Assembly: GCA_951799405.1 (NCBI GenBank)
Contig: OX637343.1
Coordinates: 186,001 to 250,000, forward strand
Source: Agapetus fuscipes
Lineage: Eukaryota; Arthropoda; Insecta; Trichoptera; Glossosomatidae
Direction: 5' to 3'
DNA: 64,000 bases
Both the position numbers and the translations under genes were made by a program. The notes beneath the pieces were generated by a model. That model was given only the letters and a program-made list of their open reading frames with translations, ran no database searches and was not told the origin of the DNA. Of this stretch, positions 30,598-40,516 are shown in pieces. Each line of letters starts with the position of its first letter. Within the stretch, counting starts at the first letter, position 1.

Positions 30598-30825
30598 GAA
30601 TTATTTATTTATTTGGTGAGCGTTTTTTTTATACGAATCACATGACTGAATAAAATGAAAGAAGAATGCAAGGGCTGGAAGAAATTGTAGTTGATGCACA
30701 ATTTTGGCGGCTAGGGTATTTAACATTTACTTGAAATTAAAAACAAAAACAAAAAAAAATTAAAAACCTACTTACACGTTTATTTATTCCAAAAGAATTT
30801 AATGTTTTATTTTCACAAGTTGAGC
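30598..30825. other. Nothing recognised
   Basis: Unassigned AT-rich sequence. Confidence 0.4.
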
Positions 30826-31345
30826 ATTTATTTCACCTCAAGTACTTTTGACTTGCTTACGTGATTTTCAAGAGGACACACAAGATGTTTTAAAGAATGA
30901 ATTAAACGGATTTTACTGACCGTGCAAAAGAGAAGATTGATTTTCTCTACGTTTCGTCGGAGTCATTTCCGCCGTCTGGGGCTATTGCGACATCTATGGA
31001 TGTATCACTGAAGGTTAATAAAAGTATGTACCTACAACCTTCGGCCTCGATCAAACAACAATAATTCAACAGTTCATGGTTCCTCTTTGTAGAGGACACA
31101 CGTCTCAGAGGAGGACGTCGGATATGACTCCGACGAAACGTAGAGAAAATCGTTCTTCTCTTTTGCACGGTCAGTAAAATCCGTTTTTTTTATTCTTTAA
31201 AATTTCTAACGACCGTAATCATAATTTAAAATCTTTAGACACCCAAGATGTTTTTTGTTTTTGTTTTGAGTGTCTTCTTGAAAATGACGTAAGCAAGTCA
31301 AGAGTACTCGACGTGAAATAAATGGTCAACTTGTGAAAATAAAAC
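30826..31345. mobile_element. F foldback with nested foldback
   Basis: F arms GAGCATTTATTTCACCTCAA (left) and AATGACGTAAGCAAGTC...GTGAAATAAATG (right) are separated by a second, unrelated inverted repeat at about 30893-31212. The F core (ACACAAGATGTTTT) repeats on both sides as ACACCCAAGATGTTTT, consistent with a target duplication of about 10 bp. Confidence 0.65.
30893..31212. mobile_element. HHR-like foldback 2, nested
   Basis: Arms CGGATTTTACTGACCGTGCA/TGCACGGTCAGTAAAATCCG with CTACGTTTCGTCGGAGTCAT inside. On the outward strand each arm reads CAGANG-like box, stem, CCGACGAAACGTAG. U4 of the core is A in both arms, so the motif is hammerhead-derived but probably inactive. Confidence 0.6.
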
Positions 31346-31404
31346 TCTGTGCTATTCAAACACTTTTATACTTACTCATAAAAAATCATTTTCAGTGTGT
31401 AAAT

Positions 31405-31656
31405 ACGTTCCTTGACTTATAGGTTGGTATGCCGCTGACCACCCATGCTGTAAAAATGGTTCACTTTGCCAATGTCACCCCTGTTTCAGGGAAGGACGGC
31501 AAGAATTGCAGGATGTATGTCTGTTTGAGATTTGGGTTTTATATTGTAGGTTCACATGCGGCATGTGCAAGCGCGAACTTGTACATGTCTGCTAGTGAGA
31601 ATGCATATAATGTGGATACCCAATGTAACATATCTTTGCAACTTGGATTAGATTAG
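31405..31656 (+). repeat. SINE-A, full length
   Basis: GTTCCTTGACTTATAGGTTG to CAACTTGGATTAGATTAG; well preserved. Confidence 0.85.
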
Positions 31657-32159
31657 AAAAACACAAATTCTGAACAGTTTAAAAAGGTTGGCGTTGACTA
31701 GCAGTAACAAAAGGTAAAAAGTATAAAAGAAGCTCTCAACTACCGTTAGTGCTCGAGCAGTGTTTCCCAAAGTGGGAATAATTAAATTGAGAGGAATTTA
31801 CTGTCTGCACATGCGATGCCATTTGTTTGTTCCAAAACAGAGAAAAGATTCGAATTTGGAACAAAGAACAAACTACCTAATCCAATTTCAAACTTTCAAA
31901 ATTATACGCCGCACAGGACGAAGGGGATAAGTCAAAAATTAATACGGTTTTTTGCAGCGTTTACGAGCGTAGCTATGCTTCTTTCCGAGTTGTCTTTGGA
32001 GAAAAGTTTTTTGAAATAATGCTTATTTTGGGAGTTTTCTTTGCTGACATTATTATTATATTATACTTGCGATTCGCAGGACCGGAGGTAGAATTTATTT
32101 TAAACTTGACGTTGCCAACTTAAAAAGTGCTTTAAACACTTGTTATTTCAACAGATTAA
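31657..32159. other. No gene; possible hAT terminus
   Basis: CAGTGTTTCCCAAAGTGGG at 31769 resembles a hAT TIR, but no opposite end was found. A 67-codon frame at 31816-32019 is unrecognised. Confidence 0.35.
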
Positions 32160-32506
32160 CGCAAAACGCAACTAAGCTACACATATAGTGTAACTTCTTG
32201 CCTGCGTTATTCCCGAAGGAGTCGCATGTAGCGATTCGGGATCTATTTATTTTTACGGGTAAGGGGGCCAGCCTCACACCAACCACTTTCAGTTGAAGTG
32301 GTAGCTTTCCATCTCCCGGGGGGGGCTGGTTCTCATTTCTTGAGAAGGCTGAGTAAACCTTGAGATCAAACCCTTGCTCTCGGCATGGAATGCAAGCATT
32401 CTACCAATTGAACTATCGACCTTTTTACGAGCTTGGTCGTCGTCGCTACAAAGCGCCAATTCTCATGCAAGACCCAGTTGCTGTAAGGCTGGATAGACCT
32501 TTCACA
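32160..32506 (-). repeat. C-B tSINE dimer, deleted and truncated
   Basis: B tail and body (32160-32360), internal deletion across AATACCGG...CCACCGAGG, B head with dimer-type sequence, then the end of C up to AGGTCTATCCAGCCTTACAG on the minus strand. Confidence 0.75.
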
Positions 32507-32760
32507 TCACATTCTCATCACATTCTGTCAGTGTCTCAAAACAAAGCCAACACAACACACAACACTACGCATCTAACAGCCCTGCTGCAAAGGATCAAGA
32601 CATCAACCACCACATCACTGACACATCTGCGGCATTACAACAAGTTTCAAAGACCCCTAGAGTCTCTAAAATCTAGGCAGTCTCCTGCCCAGGATTTCTG
32701 AAAAAAAAAACGTTGGCTTCGACGCTAGCGAAACGTCGAGAATAATCTAAGTTCTTCCAT
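32507..32760 (+). other. Unidentified repeat with hammerhead-like end
   Basis: CA-rich frame continuing to 32701 (contains LRHYNKFQRPLESLKS), then CTGAAAA...GTTGGC/GCTAGC, GAAACGTCGAG at 32696-32735. The GAAACGTC box with palindromic ACGT matches the other foldback arms. May be one arm of a further element. Confidence 0.4.
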
Positions 32761-32873
32761 AACGGTTCGTTTAATATCCAAAAAGTATACATTTTTCACA
32801 TAGAAAACTGATAATTATTGGTCCTACAATTTACTTATACCCTTACTTGTAATGATTGTGATTTGTGACCTAC

Positions 32874-32989
32874 CTTGGGATGATCTCTCACGGGCACCAC
32901 AACTCTGACTGCAACTTTGATAGGTTTGTCTCTGGTTATATCCACCATCCTTCTCTCGCACCCACTGGACGCTCTCGTGCCTTCTCTGT
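32874..32989 (-). CDS. Exon of a STAR/KH RNA-binding protein gene
   Basis: A 116-bp minus-strand exon. Acceptor: T-rich tract TTTTTTTTGTTTCTGTTTCAG. Donor: CAAG/GTAGGT. Entering with two bases of a split codon, the only open frame gives 38 residues, including RRMVDITRDKPIKVAVRV and then VVVPVRDHPK, ending on a whole codon. This matches the segment between QUA1 and the KH core in STAR proteins of the Sam68/KHDRBS and Drosophila qkr58E group, where the next residues are FNFVGK-LLGPKG. Such proteins bind A/U-rich RNA and regulate splicing in the nucleus. Neither flanking exon was found in the window, so introns here are long and transposon-filled. Family assignment is from recall of these proteins. 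Confidence 0.8.
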
Positions 32990-33051
32990 CTGAAACAGAA
33001 ACAAAAAAAAACTGTTGAAACCCTAGAAATTAAAAATAATAAGGATAGGAT

Positions 33052-33285
33052 ATTGTTCCTTGACTTATAGGTTGGTATGCGGCTGACCACCCATGCTGTA
33101 AAAATGGTTCACTTTTGCCAATGTCACCCCGGTTTCAGGGAAGAAAGGCAAGAGTTCCAGGGTGTATGTCCATTTGAGATTTGGTTTTTATGTTGTAGGT
33201 TCACGTGCGGCATGTGCAAGCGCGAACTTGAACTGAATCTTCAGTGTAACATATATTTGCAACATAGATTAGAGTAGATTAGATA
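33052..33285 (+). repeat. SINE-A, internally shortened
   Basis: Starts GTTCCTTGACTTATAGGTTG 60 bp upstream of the STAR exon's acceptor; lacks the CGTGTCTGCTTGTGAGAATG segment. Confidence 0.8.
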
Positions 33286-33324
33286 GGTAAGATTATTAAT
33301 AATTAAGTTTAAAAATGTTAATGA

Positions 33325-33690
33325 TCAGTCCAGGGATAACACTTTGTACTCGTAAATGGAAGGTTGTACGTTCGAATCCCGGCGGAGCACAAGAAATATA
33401 CCTACCATTTATATTTTCCTATACTCTTTGCTCGGTTGAAAAATTCTAGAAACCTTTACCAAAGACCGTTCACCAAAGGTCCATCCTGCCTTACAACAAC
33501 TGGATCTTGCTTGAGAATTGACGCTTTGTAGCGACGACCAAGCTCGTAAAAAATGCGGTTGATAGCTCAGTTGGCAGAATGCTTGCATTCCATGAGAGCA
33601 AGGGTTTGATCCCCACCAAGGGTGTGAGAAATGATTTCCCGGTGTTTATTCCAAACCTAAAATGAATAACCGGCTAAGTTTACTCAGCCT
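33325..33690 (+). repeat. C-B tSINE dimer, 3' end cut
   Basis: C unit (GTACGTTCGAATCCCGGCGG B box), junction GCTCGTAAAAAATGCGGTTG, B head, dimer-type B box, body to TTTACTCAGCC. SINE-A follows, flanked by CCTTC on both sides. Confidence 0.83.
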
Positions 33691-33691
33691 T

Positions 33692-33943
33692 CTATAATCT
33701 ATAATCTATAATCTAAGTTGCAAGGATATATTCATTTAAAGCTCTCTGATGTATGCCCACAAACCAACAAGTGTAGTTCGCGCTTACAAATGCTGAATGT
33801 GTACTTACAAATAAAATCCAAACCTCAAATGAACATAAGCCCCACAACTTTTGCCGACCTTCCCTGAAACAGGGGTGACATTGGCAAAGTGAACCATTTT
33901 TTACAGTATGGGTGGTCAGCCTCATACCAACCTATAAGTCACC
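33692..33943 (-). repeat. SINE-A with CCTTC duplication
   Basis: Full-length minus-strand copy with (TATAGAT)n tail; target repeat CCTTC immediately outside both ends. Confidence 0.85.
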
Positions 33944-33989
33944 TTCAATTACATAAAAAAACGTTTGTCACTGGTATTTTTAGTATCTA

Positions 33990-34334
33990 ATAACGCAACG
34001 CAACTCGCAACTAAGCTACACATATAGTGTAACTTCTTGCCGCGTTATCCCCGAGGGGGTCGCATGTGGCGAGTTGAACCTATTTATTTTTACAGGTAAG
34101 GGGGCCGGCCTTACGCTAACCACTTCAGTTAAAATGGGGGTTTCCCAGCTCCCGAGGGGGTTGGTACTCATTTCTTGTGAAGGCTGAGTAAGCCTTGCCG
34201 GTATTTTTATTTTGGGGTTTGAAATAAACACCGAAAAAGGGAAATCATTTCTGACACCCTCCTCGGTGGGATTCGAACCCGAGCTCACGGGGTAGAATGC
34301 AAGCACTCTACCAACTGAGCTATCGACCGGACTT
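33990..34334 (-). repeat. tSINE-B, full length
   Basis: Head TCCGGTCGATAGCTCAGTTG to tail ACACTATATGTGTAGCTTAG and a duplicated GTTGCG at the extreme 3' end, all on the minus strand. Confidence 0.9.
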
Positions 34335-34377
34335 AATAATAATAAAAATACTAATATCTCTTCATAAAATAATAAGA

Positions 34378-34666
34378 TTAGGATGATTTATTTGTTGAGC
34401 CCTGTTTTTGTGTGAATCACACTTCAAGAGCCCTCTGCTCTTGGTTGATGATATAGAAAGCGTCAATTCTCAATCAAGTCCCAGTTGCTGTAAGGCTCAA
34501 TGGACCTTTGTTGAGCAGTGTTTGGTAAAGGTAAATGAATCTTTCAACCCAACGAAGAGCATATTTGAAAAAATAAATGGTTTTTTTTTTGTGCTCTGCC
34601 GTGATTCGCACTTACGACCTTCCATTTATGACTCCGAAGCTCTACCGCTAGACTACGGAAGGGTAG
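34378..34666 (-). repeat. tSINE-C, standalone form
   Basis: Minus-strand head with loop AGTCATAAATGG, body, and the standalone C tail AAAACAGGGCTCAACAAATA AATCATCC. Confidence 0.8.
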
Positions 34667-35028
34667 AGTCTAGTATCTCTAAACCATGTATATGTAAAGT
34701 TTCTGATTATGTAATTAGTTTAGAAGTGAGCCACAAAATTGATTAACTTCATTCAGAAACCCAGTCGCAGAGAAATCATTTACCATCCGTAGGTAAATCC
34801 CCAGATAAATTAATGAATGAATAGTTGGATAAATAAATAAATAAATACATAAATAAATGAATAAATGTGGCGGGCCCCGGGGGGCGGGGATGAACTATAT
34901 GATTAATCGATCTCCCATACATTATTAATAGAAAACACGGCGTCCTCAATATTCAACAACAACATATAAGTACATAAACAAAAAGTATTCGGAAACCGAA
35001 TGCGAGAACGTTCACTTTTCGAAGGAGT
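34667..35028. other. No gene; (AATA)n microsatellite
   Basis: TAAATAAATAAATAAATAC-type tract at about 34806-34866 followed by a short GC-rich patch. Otherwise unassigned. Confidence 0.5.
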
Positions 35029-35187
35029 ATCTTATCTAATCTAAATGACAAATACAGGGTGGGGCAGCATAATTTCCTTTTTAAAATGAAATCAATGCCA
35101 TTCAGTCGTTTGATGTCGTAACGGAGCGCTATTAGTCTCGTTTGAGATGCGAAACTATATAGTTGTGTCATGTATTCAGTTGCCATC

Positions 35188-35300
35188 ATGCGTTGGAACA
35201 TTGAAGAGTGTGCGTTTGCCGTTGAGGCCTAGTTTTTGAACGAATGTTCTGTGATCGCAACCCAGCGCACATTACGGAATCGCTTTAATTTAGCCACATT
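35188..35300 (+). pseudogene. Mariner transposase, N-terminal piece
   Basis: MRWNIEECAFAVEA, an in-frame TAG, then FLNECSVIATQRTLRNRFNL: the helix-turn-helix start (DUF4817) of this transposase group. It is cut by the LINE at ACATT. Confidence 0.8.
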
Positions 35301-35766
35301 TGAAGAAGAAGAAGTGTAAAAGTCAAACCATACATCTTTGGAAAAAAAATCATAAAAATCGTAAAAATAACATTTAAAAATACGTTACTCTCATTTGAGT
35401 GAAACCCAAAAGTTATTATCCATTTCTAAAAAGTTTTTAAAAAAGGTGTGATATAAAAACACGATCTTTACTAAAAAATTGTCAAAGTGTGTTCTGACGG
35501 CTTCTGACATAACCTCCAAATCTACAGAGAAATTTCAAAATCTCAAAAAAATATCTCTATTCTTGATCTAATTTCAACTAAAAATCATCTAAAGACACAT
35601 TATCACAACTATTTATTTATTTTTATATCAAGTGTGCGATTTCCTTATAGTTCAACTTACGTAACTTTGTAAAAATAATATTTTTACTTGTTTGTTATTT
35701 TAATCTCTCTTTGAGTTTTTTACTACATTTCTGCGGCTGGCGGCTGTCCAGAGCGGAGGTAACAGA

Positions 35767-36732
35767 ATGCCGCGTGTAACTAGAAACACAAATAATAGTG
35801 ATGATGGGGAAATGAAAGCTCTGAAGGAGTACTTTGAAAACAAACTGTCGGATTTTGAGAATAGGATAATGAAAAAAATATCCATTGTCATGGACAGTTT
35901 GACATATTTAAAAGAGCGCCTTATAAAAAATGAAGAAACAAGAAAGAATAAACCTTCGTTTGCTGAAGCGGTGAAAGATAAACGACCCCGAGAGCAACAT
36001 CATGCTATCGTAATTTCGTCTGATGACCCAAAATGTAAGGGCAGCGATCTCGATAAGACCATCAAGAGAGCTATAAACGTTCGCTCTCTGGGAATAGGGA
36101 TAACAGGAATGCGTAAAACTGGTAAAAACAAAATCATAGTGACAGTACCTACCTTAGAAGATAAAGGTAAGTTTACCACAGAACTTGGAAAGCAAATTAA
36201 TAACATAAAAATAAGAGAACCAAAAAACTTCAGCCCTCTAGTGAAAATAAAGGGAATAATAAAGGACACCAAAGAGGAAGATATATTACAATCCTTGAAA
36301 CTACAGAATAAGAGTCTGGCTATTGACTTTGATAAAGAAATTACTCTTAAATATAAAACACGGAATAGGAGCCCCCTTCTATGCAATGCAATCCTTCAAG
36401 TGTGTCCTGCAAACTGGAAAACATTGATAAATGCGGAAAAGATAAATGTGGGTTACCAACGACTAGCTGTTGAAGACATGTCACCTCTAGTACAATGCTA
36501 CAGATGTTTGGGTTTTGGACACACCCAAAAAGTTTGCGAAGAAAAGGAAAAATGTCATCACTGTGCGGGAGAACACAAGTTTTTAGCATGTCCTAACAGG
36601 GCTTCTGATTCTATATGTGGAAACTGTACATCCGAATCAGGATGCCATAGGTCCACTAGCTATGATTGTCCTGTTAGAAAAATTATGGAAGCACGAGCAA
36701 GAGATAGAGTAGACTATGGAAACATATGTTGA
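35767..36732 (+). CDS. LINE ORF1, gag-like nucleic-acid chaperone
   Basis: 321 residues. Residues 16-57 are charged with heptad-like spacing, a likely coiled coil for trimerisation. Residues 100-235 form a basic middle domain resembling the RRM-like gag core. Three zinc knuckles follow: CX2CX4HX4C at 244-257, CX2CX3HX4C at 263-275 and a wider CX2C...H...C at 284-301. Expected role: coats the LINE RNA and assists target-primed reverse transcription as part of the RNP. It overlaps ORF2 by 17 nt in a different frame, so ORF2 probably depends on reinitiation or a related mechanism. The ATG at 35767 follows an in-frame stop-containing 5'UTR. Confidence 0.9.
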   Translation: MPRVTRNTNNSDDGEMKALKEYFENKLSDFENRIMKKISIVMDSLTYLKERLIKNEETRKNKPSFAEAVKDKRPREQHHAIVISSDDPKCKGSDLDKTIKRAINVRSLGIGITGMRKTGKNKIIVTVPTLEDKGKFTTELGKQINNIKIREPKNFSPLVKIKGIIKDTKEEDILQSLKLQNKSLAIDFDKEITLKYKTRNRSPLLCNAILQVCPANWKTLINAEKINVGYQRLAVEDMSPLVQCYRCLGFGHTQKVCEEKEKCHHCAGEHKFLACPNRASDSICGNCTSESGCHRSTSYDCPVRKIMEARARDRVDYGNIC

Positions 36733-39649
36733 CAAAGTCAATAAAGGAAACCATGCGGAATACAAGTACAGGAACATCCAAGATTATACTCCAGGAATAG
36801 ATTGTTTGACAGTGATGTATCTCAATTCTAGAAGTGTTAAAAATAAAATGGATGATATTGAAGAAATTCTCAAGATGCATAACACCGTCCATATCCTGGT
36901 TATAACGGAAACCTGGCTGAATGAAGGGGATGAGGCTTTTTTTAATATTGAAGGCTATCAAGGTGCATTTGTCAATCGCATCAGTAGAAGAGGAGGAGGA
37001 GTGGCAATTTATACCCACAACATGTTAAGTAGAACCATCATCAAAACTACCACCACTGACAATTCTATTCTGGGCTTAAGTGTGCAAAGTAAACTTTTTA
37101 AAAAATTCAATATTTTTGCAATTTATAGGAAGCCTGACTCTGATTTGAGTGATTTTATGATTAATTTGGAAGCAGTGTTACAAGATTCCAAACAAGACAC
37201 ACTAATCATAGGTGACTTCAACATTGACATAAATAAAGTCTCTCAATCTAATAAAAAATATTGCGATACGTTAGAGTCATATAGTTTTTTCATATGTAAC
37301 AGAGTATTTCCAACAAGAACCACAGAAACAAGTGAGTCTTTGATTGATCACATTATATCTAATAGGAATAGCATATGTTATACCATATCAAATATTGATA
37401 CTCCAATCAGTGATCATAGCATTTTGATTATTGAGTATTACAATAGTTTAAAATTGAATTCAAACAATAGATTGCCCACACCGATGCTCATGTACCCCAA
37501 AATAAACAATGTAATGCTGAAGGAATGTCTAAGGACTCAAAAATTTCCTTATGATGAAAGAGAAGATGTCAACTCAAATTATGCTAAGTTTATAGAATGT
37601 TTTCATGGAGTGGTGGATTCTTGTAAATTTACACCTAAATTCAAAATAGGAGACAGACGTAAAGGAAACACACCTTGGTTTGACTCTAAATTGGACTCAC
37701 TTATAAAAGAGAGAAATATAATTTTCAAACAGTGGAAGCAGGATCCTTCAAATGTGTCTCTGAAACATCTTAAAGTCAAATTTAGAAATAAGGTCACAAA
37801 TTATAGGAGATATATAAAAAATATGTACTATAAGGATGTCTTTTCACAAAATGCTAATAACCCTAGACAAACATGGAAAACAATAAATTCAATCCTATCG
37901 AACACTACGAGAGATGAAAAAACCCAAGTTGATTGCATTTTAAAAGATGATACAGAGATAAAGGAACCAAATCAAATCTGCACAGAATTCAATAATTTTT
38001 TTTCCTCAGTTGGTATTTCGTTGGCAGATAGAATTCAATCACTTTCAGGTGACACATGCACAATTAGAACTGTACCCAGAGCAAATTGTTTTTTTAGTTT
38101 GCCTAAAACAAGTAAATCGGAAATCTTGCTTATTATTTCAAATCTTAAAAAGAGATCAGCTCCTGGTGTTGATTGTATCACGCCTGCGCTTGTCCAAATC
38201 TGTCAGGATCAGTTAGCTGATCACCTTGTACTTTTAATAAACGATTCACTGTCAAGTGGTATATTTCCAGATCAGCTTAAGATAGCAAAAATAGTCCCGA
38301 TTTATAAAGGCAACTGTAAAAAAAATGTTTCCAACTATCGACCAATCTCGATACTTTCAATATTTTCAAAAATATTTGAACATGTCATTAAAGATAGATT
38401 CACCGAATATCTCATTTCTAACAAGATTCTTGCACCACAACAGTATGGATTTCGAAAGCATTCTAACACAAAATGTGCAGTCTTTGATTTCATATCGAAT
38501 TTACAAAAAAATTTAGATGATGGTCAATATGTCGCAGGCATTTTTGTAGATTTACAGAAAGCCTTTGATACGGTCGACCACAAAATTCTGCTGAATAAAT
38601 TGGAACATTTGGGAATCAAAGGAACTCCATTAAAACTGTTTACCAATTATCTTACAAATAGATCCTGTGCAGTTCAAATTGGGAAATTTTCCAGCGAATT
38701 CACTAAAATACAATGTGGTGTACCCCAAGGTTCTATTCTTGGGCCTCTTCTATTTCTTGTTTATATCAATGATATAACTACATGGGATATTCGAGGTACC
38801 CTCCAACTATACGCAGACGATACCATCATTTTTTATCATTCGCAAACGAGAGAAGAACTTGAAGATTTAATGCAAAGAGATGTTTCACATCTTGCTAATT
38901 GGTTAAGGTTAAATAAATTAAGTTTGAATGTCAAGAAAACGTCATATATGCTGTTTGGAAAATCGAGAAATATGTCCTTTAATATTACTATTGGATCGAA
39001 TAATATTGATAAAGTCAGCTTTGTTAGATATCTTGGTTTATATATTGATCCACAACTTTCTTGGAATTACCAATTTGACCATGTTAAATCAAAAATAGTG
39101 CCAATTACTGGCGTTCTGTACAGACTAAGGGGATTACTTCCAAAGTCAACATTACTCGCTATTTACTATGCCATGATCCATTCCCACCTTTCGTATCTTA
39201 CTTGCATATGGGGGGTTGCCACCAAAAAACAAATATCGGAGCTGCAAGTTGTGCAAAACAGAGCTTTGAGGAACATTCTTGGCATACCATGGGATACATG
39301 CGTGAAGGATATTTATCGACAGAGCAATGTTCTTCCATTCAAGGTCCTACCATTGTACGACATCACTGTCACCATTATTAAAATTCTAAAATCCTCAATT
39401 CACACAAATTTAGAGTACCATTATAATAATGATTTTCATAATTATAATACTCGAAGCTCAGAAAATCTACATATTAAAGGTTTTCGATCGACAAAGTTTG
39501 GAAGGAGGTCTCTTTCAAATGTTGCACAGTCCCTATACAATGGACTTCCGATAAAAATAAAGAGGGATATGAAAAATAAACAACAAAATGATGCAATAAA
39601 GTCTTATTTCTTAGAGTCCTTTTACAATGATGCTGTACCAGTGGGATGA
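36716..39649 (+). CDS. LINE ORF2, endonuclease-reverse transcriptase
   Basis: 977 residues. N-terminal AP-type endonuclease about 30-240: YLNSRS (34-40), TETWLNE (64-70, catalytic E), GGGVAIYTHN (93-102), IFAIYRKPD (133-141), GDFNIDI (166-172, D and N) and SDH (232-234). RT about 480-760: SAPGVDCITP, NYRPISIL (540-547), GIFVDLQKAFD (608-618, catalytic D612), GVPQGSILGPLL (668-679) and LYADD (698-702). The C-terminal region keeps a VVQNRALRNILG-type thumb motif and WNxLP-like end (YNGLPIKI). No frameshift or stop. It nicks DNA and copies the LINE RNA into the target. Clade placement within Jockey/CR1/Rex-type LINEs needs a tree. Confidence 0.95.
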   Translation: METYVDKVNKGNHAEYKYRNIQDYTPGIDCLTVMYLNSRSVKNKMDDIEEILKMHNTVHILVITETWLNEGDEAFFNIEGYQGAFVNRISRRGGGVAIYTHNMLSRTIIKTTTTDNSILGLSVQSKLFKKFNIFAIYRKPDSDLSDFMINLEAVLQDSKQDTLIIGDFNIDINKVSQSNKKYCDTLESYSFFICNRVFPTRTTETSESLIDHIISNRNSICYTISNIDTPISDHSILIIEYYNSLKLNSNNRLPTPMLMYPKINNVMLKECLRTQKFPYDEREDVNSNYAKFIECFHGVVDSCKFTPKFKIGDRRKGNTPWFDSKLDSLIKERNIIFKQWKQDPSNVSLKHLKVKFRNKVTNYRRYIKNMYYKDVFSQNANNPRQTWKTINSILSNTTRDEKTQVDCILKDDTEIKEPNQICTEFNNFFSSVGISLADRIQSLSGDTCTIRTVPRANCFFSLPKTSKSEILLIISNLKKRSAPGVDCITPALVQICQDQLADHLVLLINDSLSSGIFPDQLKIAKIVPIYKGNCKKNVSNYRPISILSIFSKIFEHVIKDRFTEYLISNKILAPQQYGFRKHSNTKCAVFDFISNLQKNLDDGQYVAGIFVDLQKAFDTVDHKILLNKLEHLGIKGTPLKLFTNYLTNRSCAVQIGKFSSEFTKIQCGVPQGSILGPLLFLVYINDITTWDIRGTLQLYADDTIIFYHSQTREELEDLMQRDVSHLANWLRLNKLSLNVKKTSYMLFGKSRNMSFNITIGSNNIDKVSFVRYLGLYIDPQLSWNYQFDHVKSKIVPITGVLYRLRGLLPKSTLLAIYYAMIHSHLSYLTCIWGVATKKQISELQVVQNRALRNILGIPWDTCVKDIYRQSNVLPFKVLPLYDITVTIIKILKSSIHTNLEYHYNNDFHNYNTRSSENLHIKGFRSTKFGRRSLSNVAQSLYNGLPIKIKRDMKNKQQNDAIKSYFLESFYNDAVPVG

Positions 39650-39879
39650 TTTTGTTTTATTTTGGGTATGAGACGCTAATTCTCTTCTGTCTTTGTTTGC
39701 TTCAGTAATTGTTATTTTATTAATATTTTTTTAATTATATTGTATGGCTAGTTTTAAGTATTATGTAAGAGTATAAGTACCAAGTCCCAAATGAGTTTAT
39801 GTAACTCCTGGGAAATGTAACTTGTTATATTATTTCAATAAATAAAAAAAAAAATAAAAAAACAAAAAAAAAAAAAAAA

Positions 39880-40516
39880 ACATTGGACCCTGTCCCGGAG
39901 TGGAACACTACGTTCAGACATCCTGCAAGTGTGACAAGACGAAGAACTGGACTCTCTCGTCCCTTTAGATCACCTGAGAATATTGAGGCAGAGAGAGCTT
40001 CAATGTTGCGATCACCACGGCGTTCTGCGCGCAAACATGCGTCTGCCCTTGGACTTTCTGATCATTCTGTAAGGAGAATTCTTCATGATGATCTCCATTT
40101 TTATCCGTATAAGATGGCAATTGTGCAAGAACTTTCTGAACGTGATTTTAATTCATGGAACACTTCCCAGAGCGCCTCATCTCAATTAGGGGCGATTTGG
40201 AGTGGCCGGCCCGCTCTCCCGATTTGTCCCCTTGTGATATTTTTCTATTAGCGCTACCTACAAGCGCCCTTGCAGTGACAGCAGTCACGAAACGGCGCTA
40301 TACAAATCATCATCATCATCATTAGGTTTTTTGAAATCCCGTGCTTATGTGAACCATTCAAGGGCTCTACAAGATTTTAAGACCAATATCCTGGAAGAAA
40401 TTGCCTGGCTAACGCTTGCTATGCTGGCAAGAGTCATGACAAACGCCAGAAATCGGTTCACTCAGTGTATGGAGAATAGGGGATGTCGCTTACCTGATTT
40501 GAACTTCAAAACCTAA
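39880..40516 (+). pseudogene. Mariner transposase, remainder
   Basis: Resumes the transposase after the LINE. First RSPENIEAERASMLRSPRRS and LGLSDHSVRRILHDDLHFYP are followed by a deletion after RDFNS that removes the region holding the first catalytic aspartates. After a frame change come GDLEWPARSPDLSPCDIFLL (the last D of the DDE/D triad), then after the 69-bp insert KSRAYVNHSRALQDFKTNI to the stop. Confidence 0.85.
40252..40320 (+). mobile_element. 69-bp CR1/L2-type LINE tail
   Basis: Ends GGCGCTATACAAAT(CAT)n, the standard look of CR1/L2/Rex 3' ends with microsatellite tails. Target duplication ATTAG (40247-40251, 40321-40325). Excising it makes LLG-FLKS continuous in the transposase frame. 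Confidence 0.85.

Larger units (their letters stand above)
35301..39879 (+). mobile_element. Full-length Jockey/CR1-group LINE
   Basis: 4579 bp with ~466-bp 5'UTR, two intact ORFs, ~230-bp 3'UTR, AATAAA at 39837 and an A-rich tail. Target duplication ACATT (35296-35300 and 39880-39884). Removing it restores the mariner reading frame across the junction. The intact ORFs and exact duplication indicate a recent insertion by an autonomous element. Confidence 0.92.

Noticed and set aside
34016..34306. 96-codon frame, and similar frames at 25866, 40893, 52602 and 29174
   Set aside because: All are the same translation of tSINE-B copies (for example SQEMSTNPLGSWETP), recurring only because the SINE recurs.
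39883..40251. New 122-residue host protein
   Set aside because: It is the mariner transposase reading on from the LINE tail.
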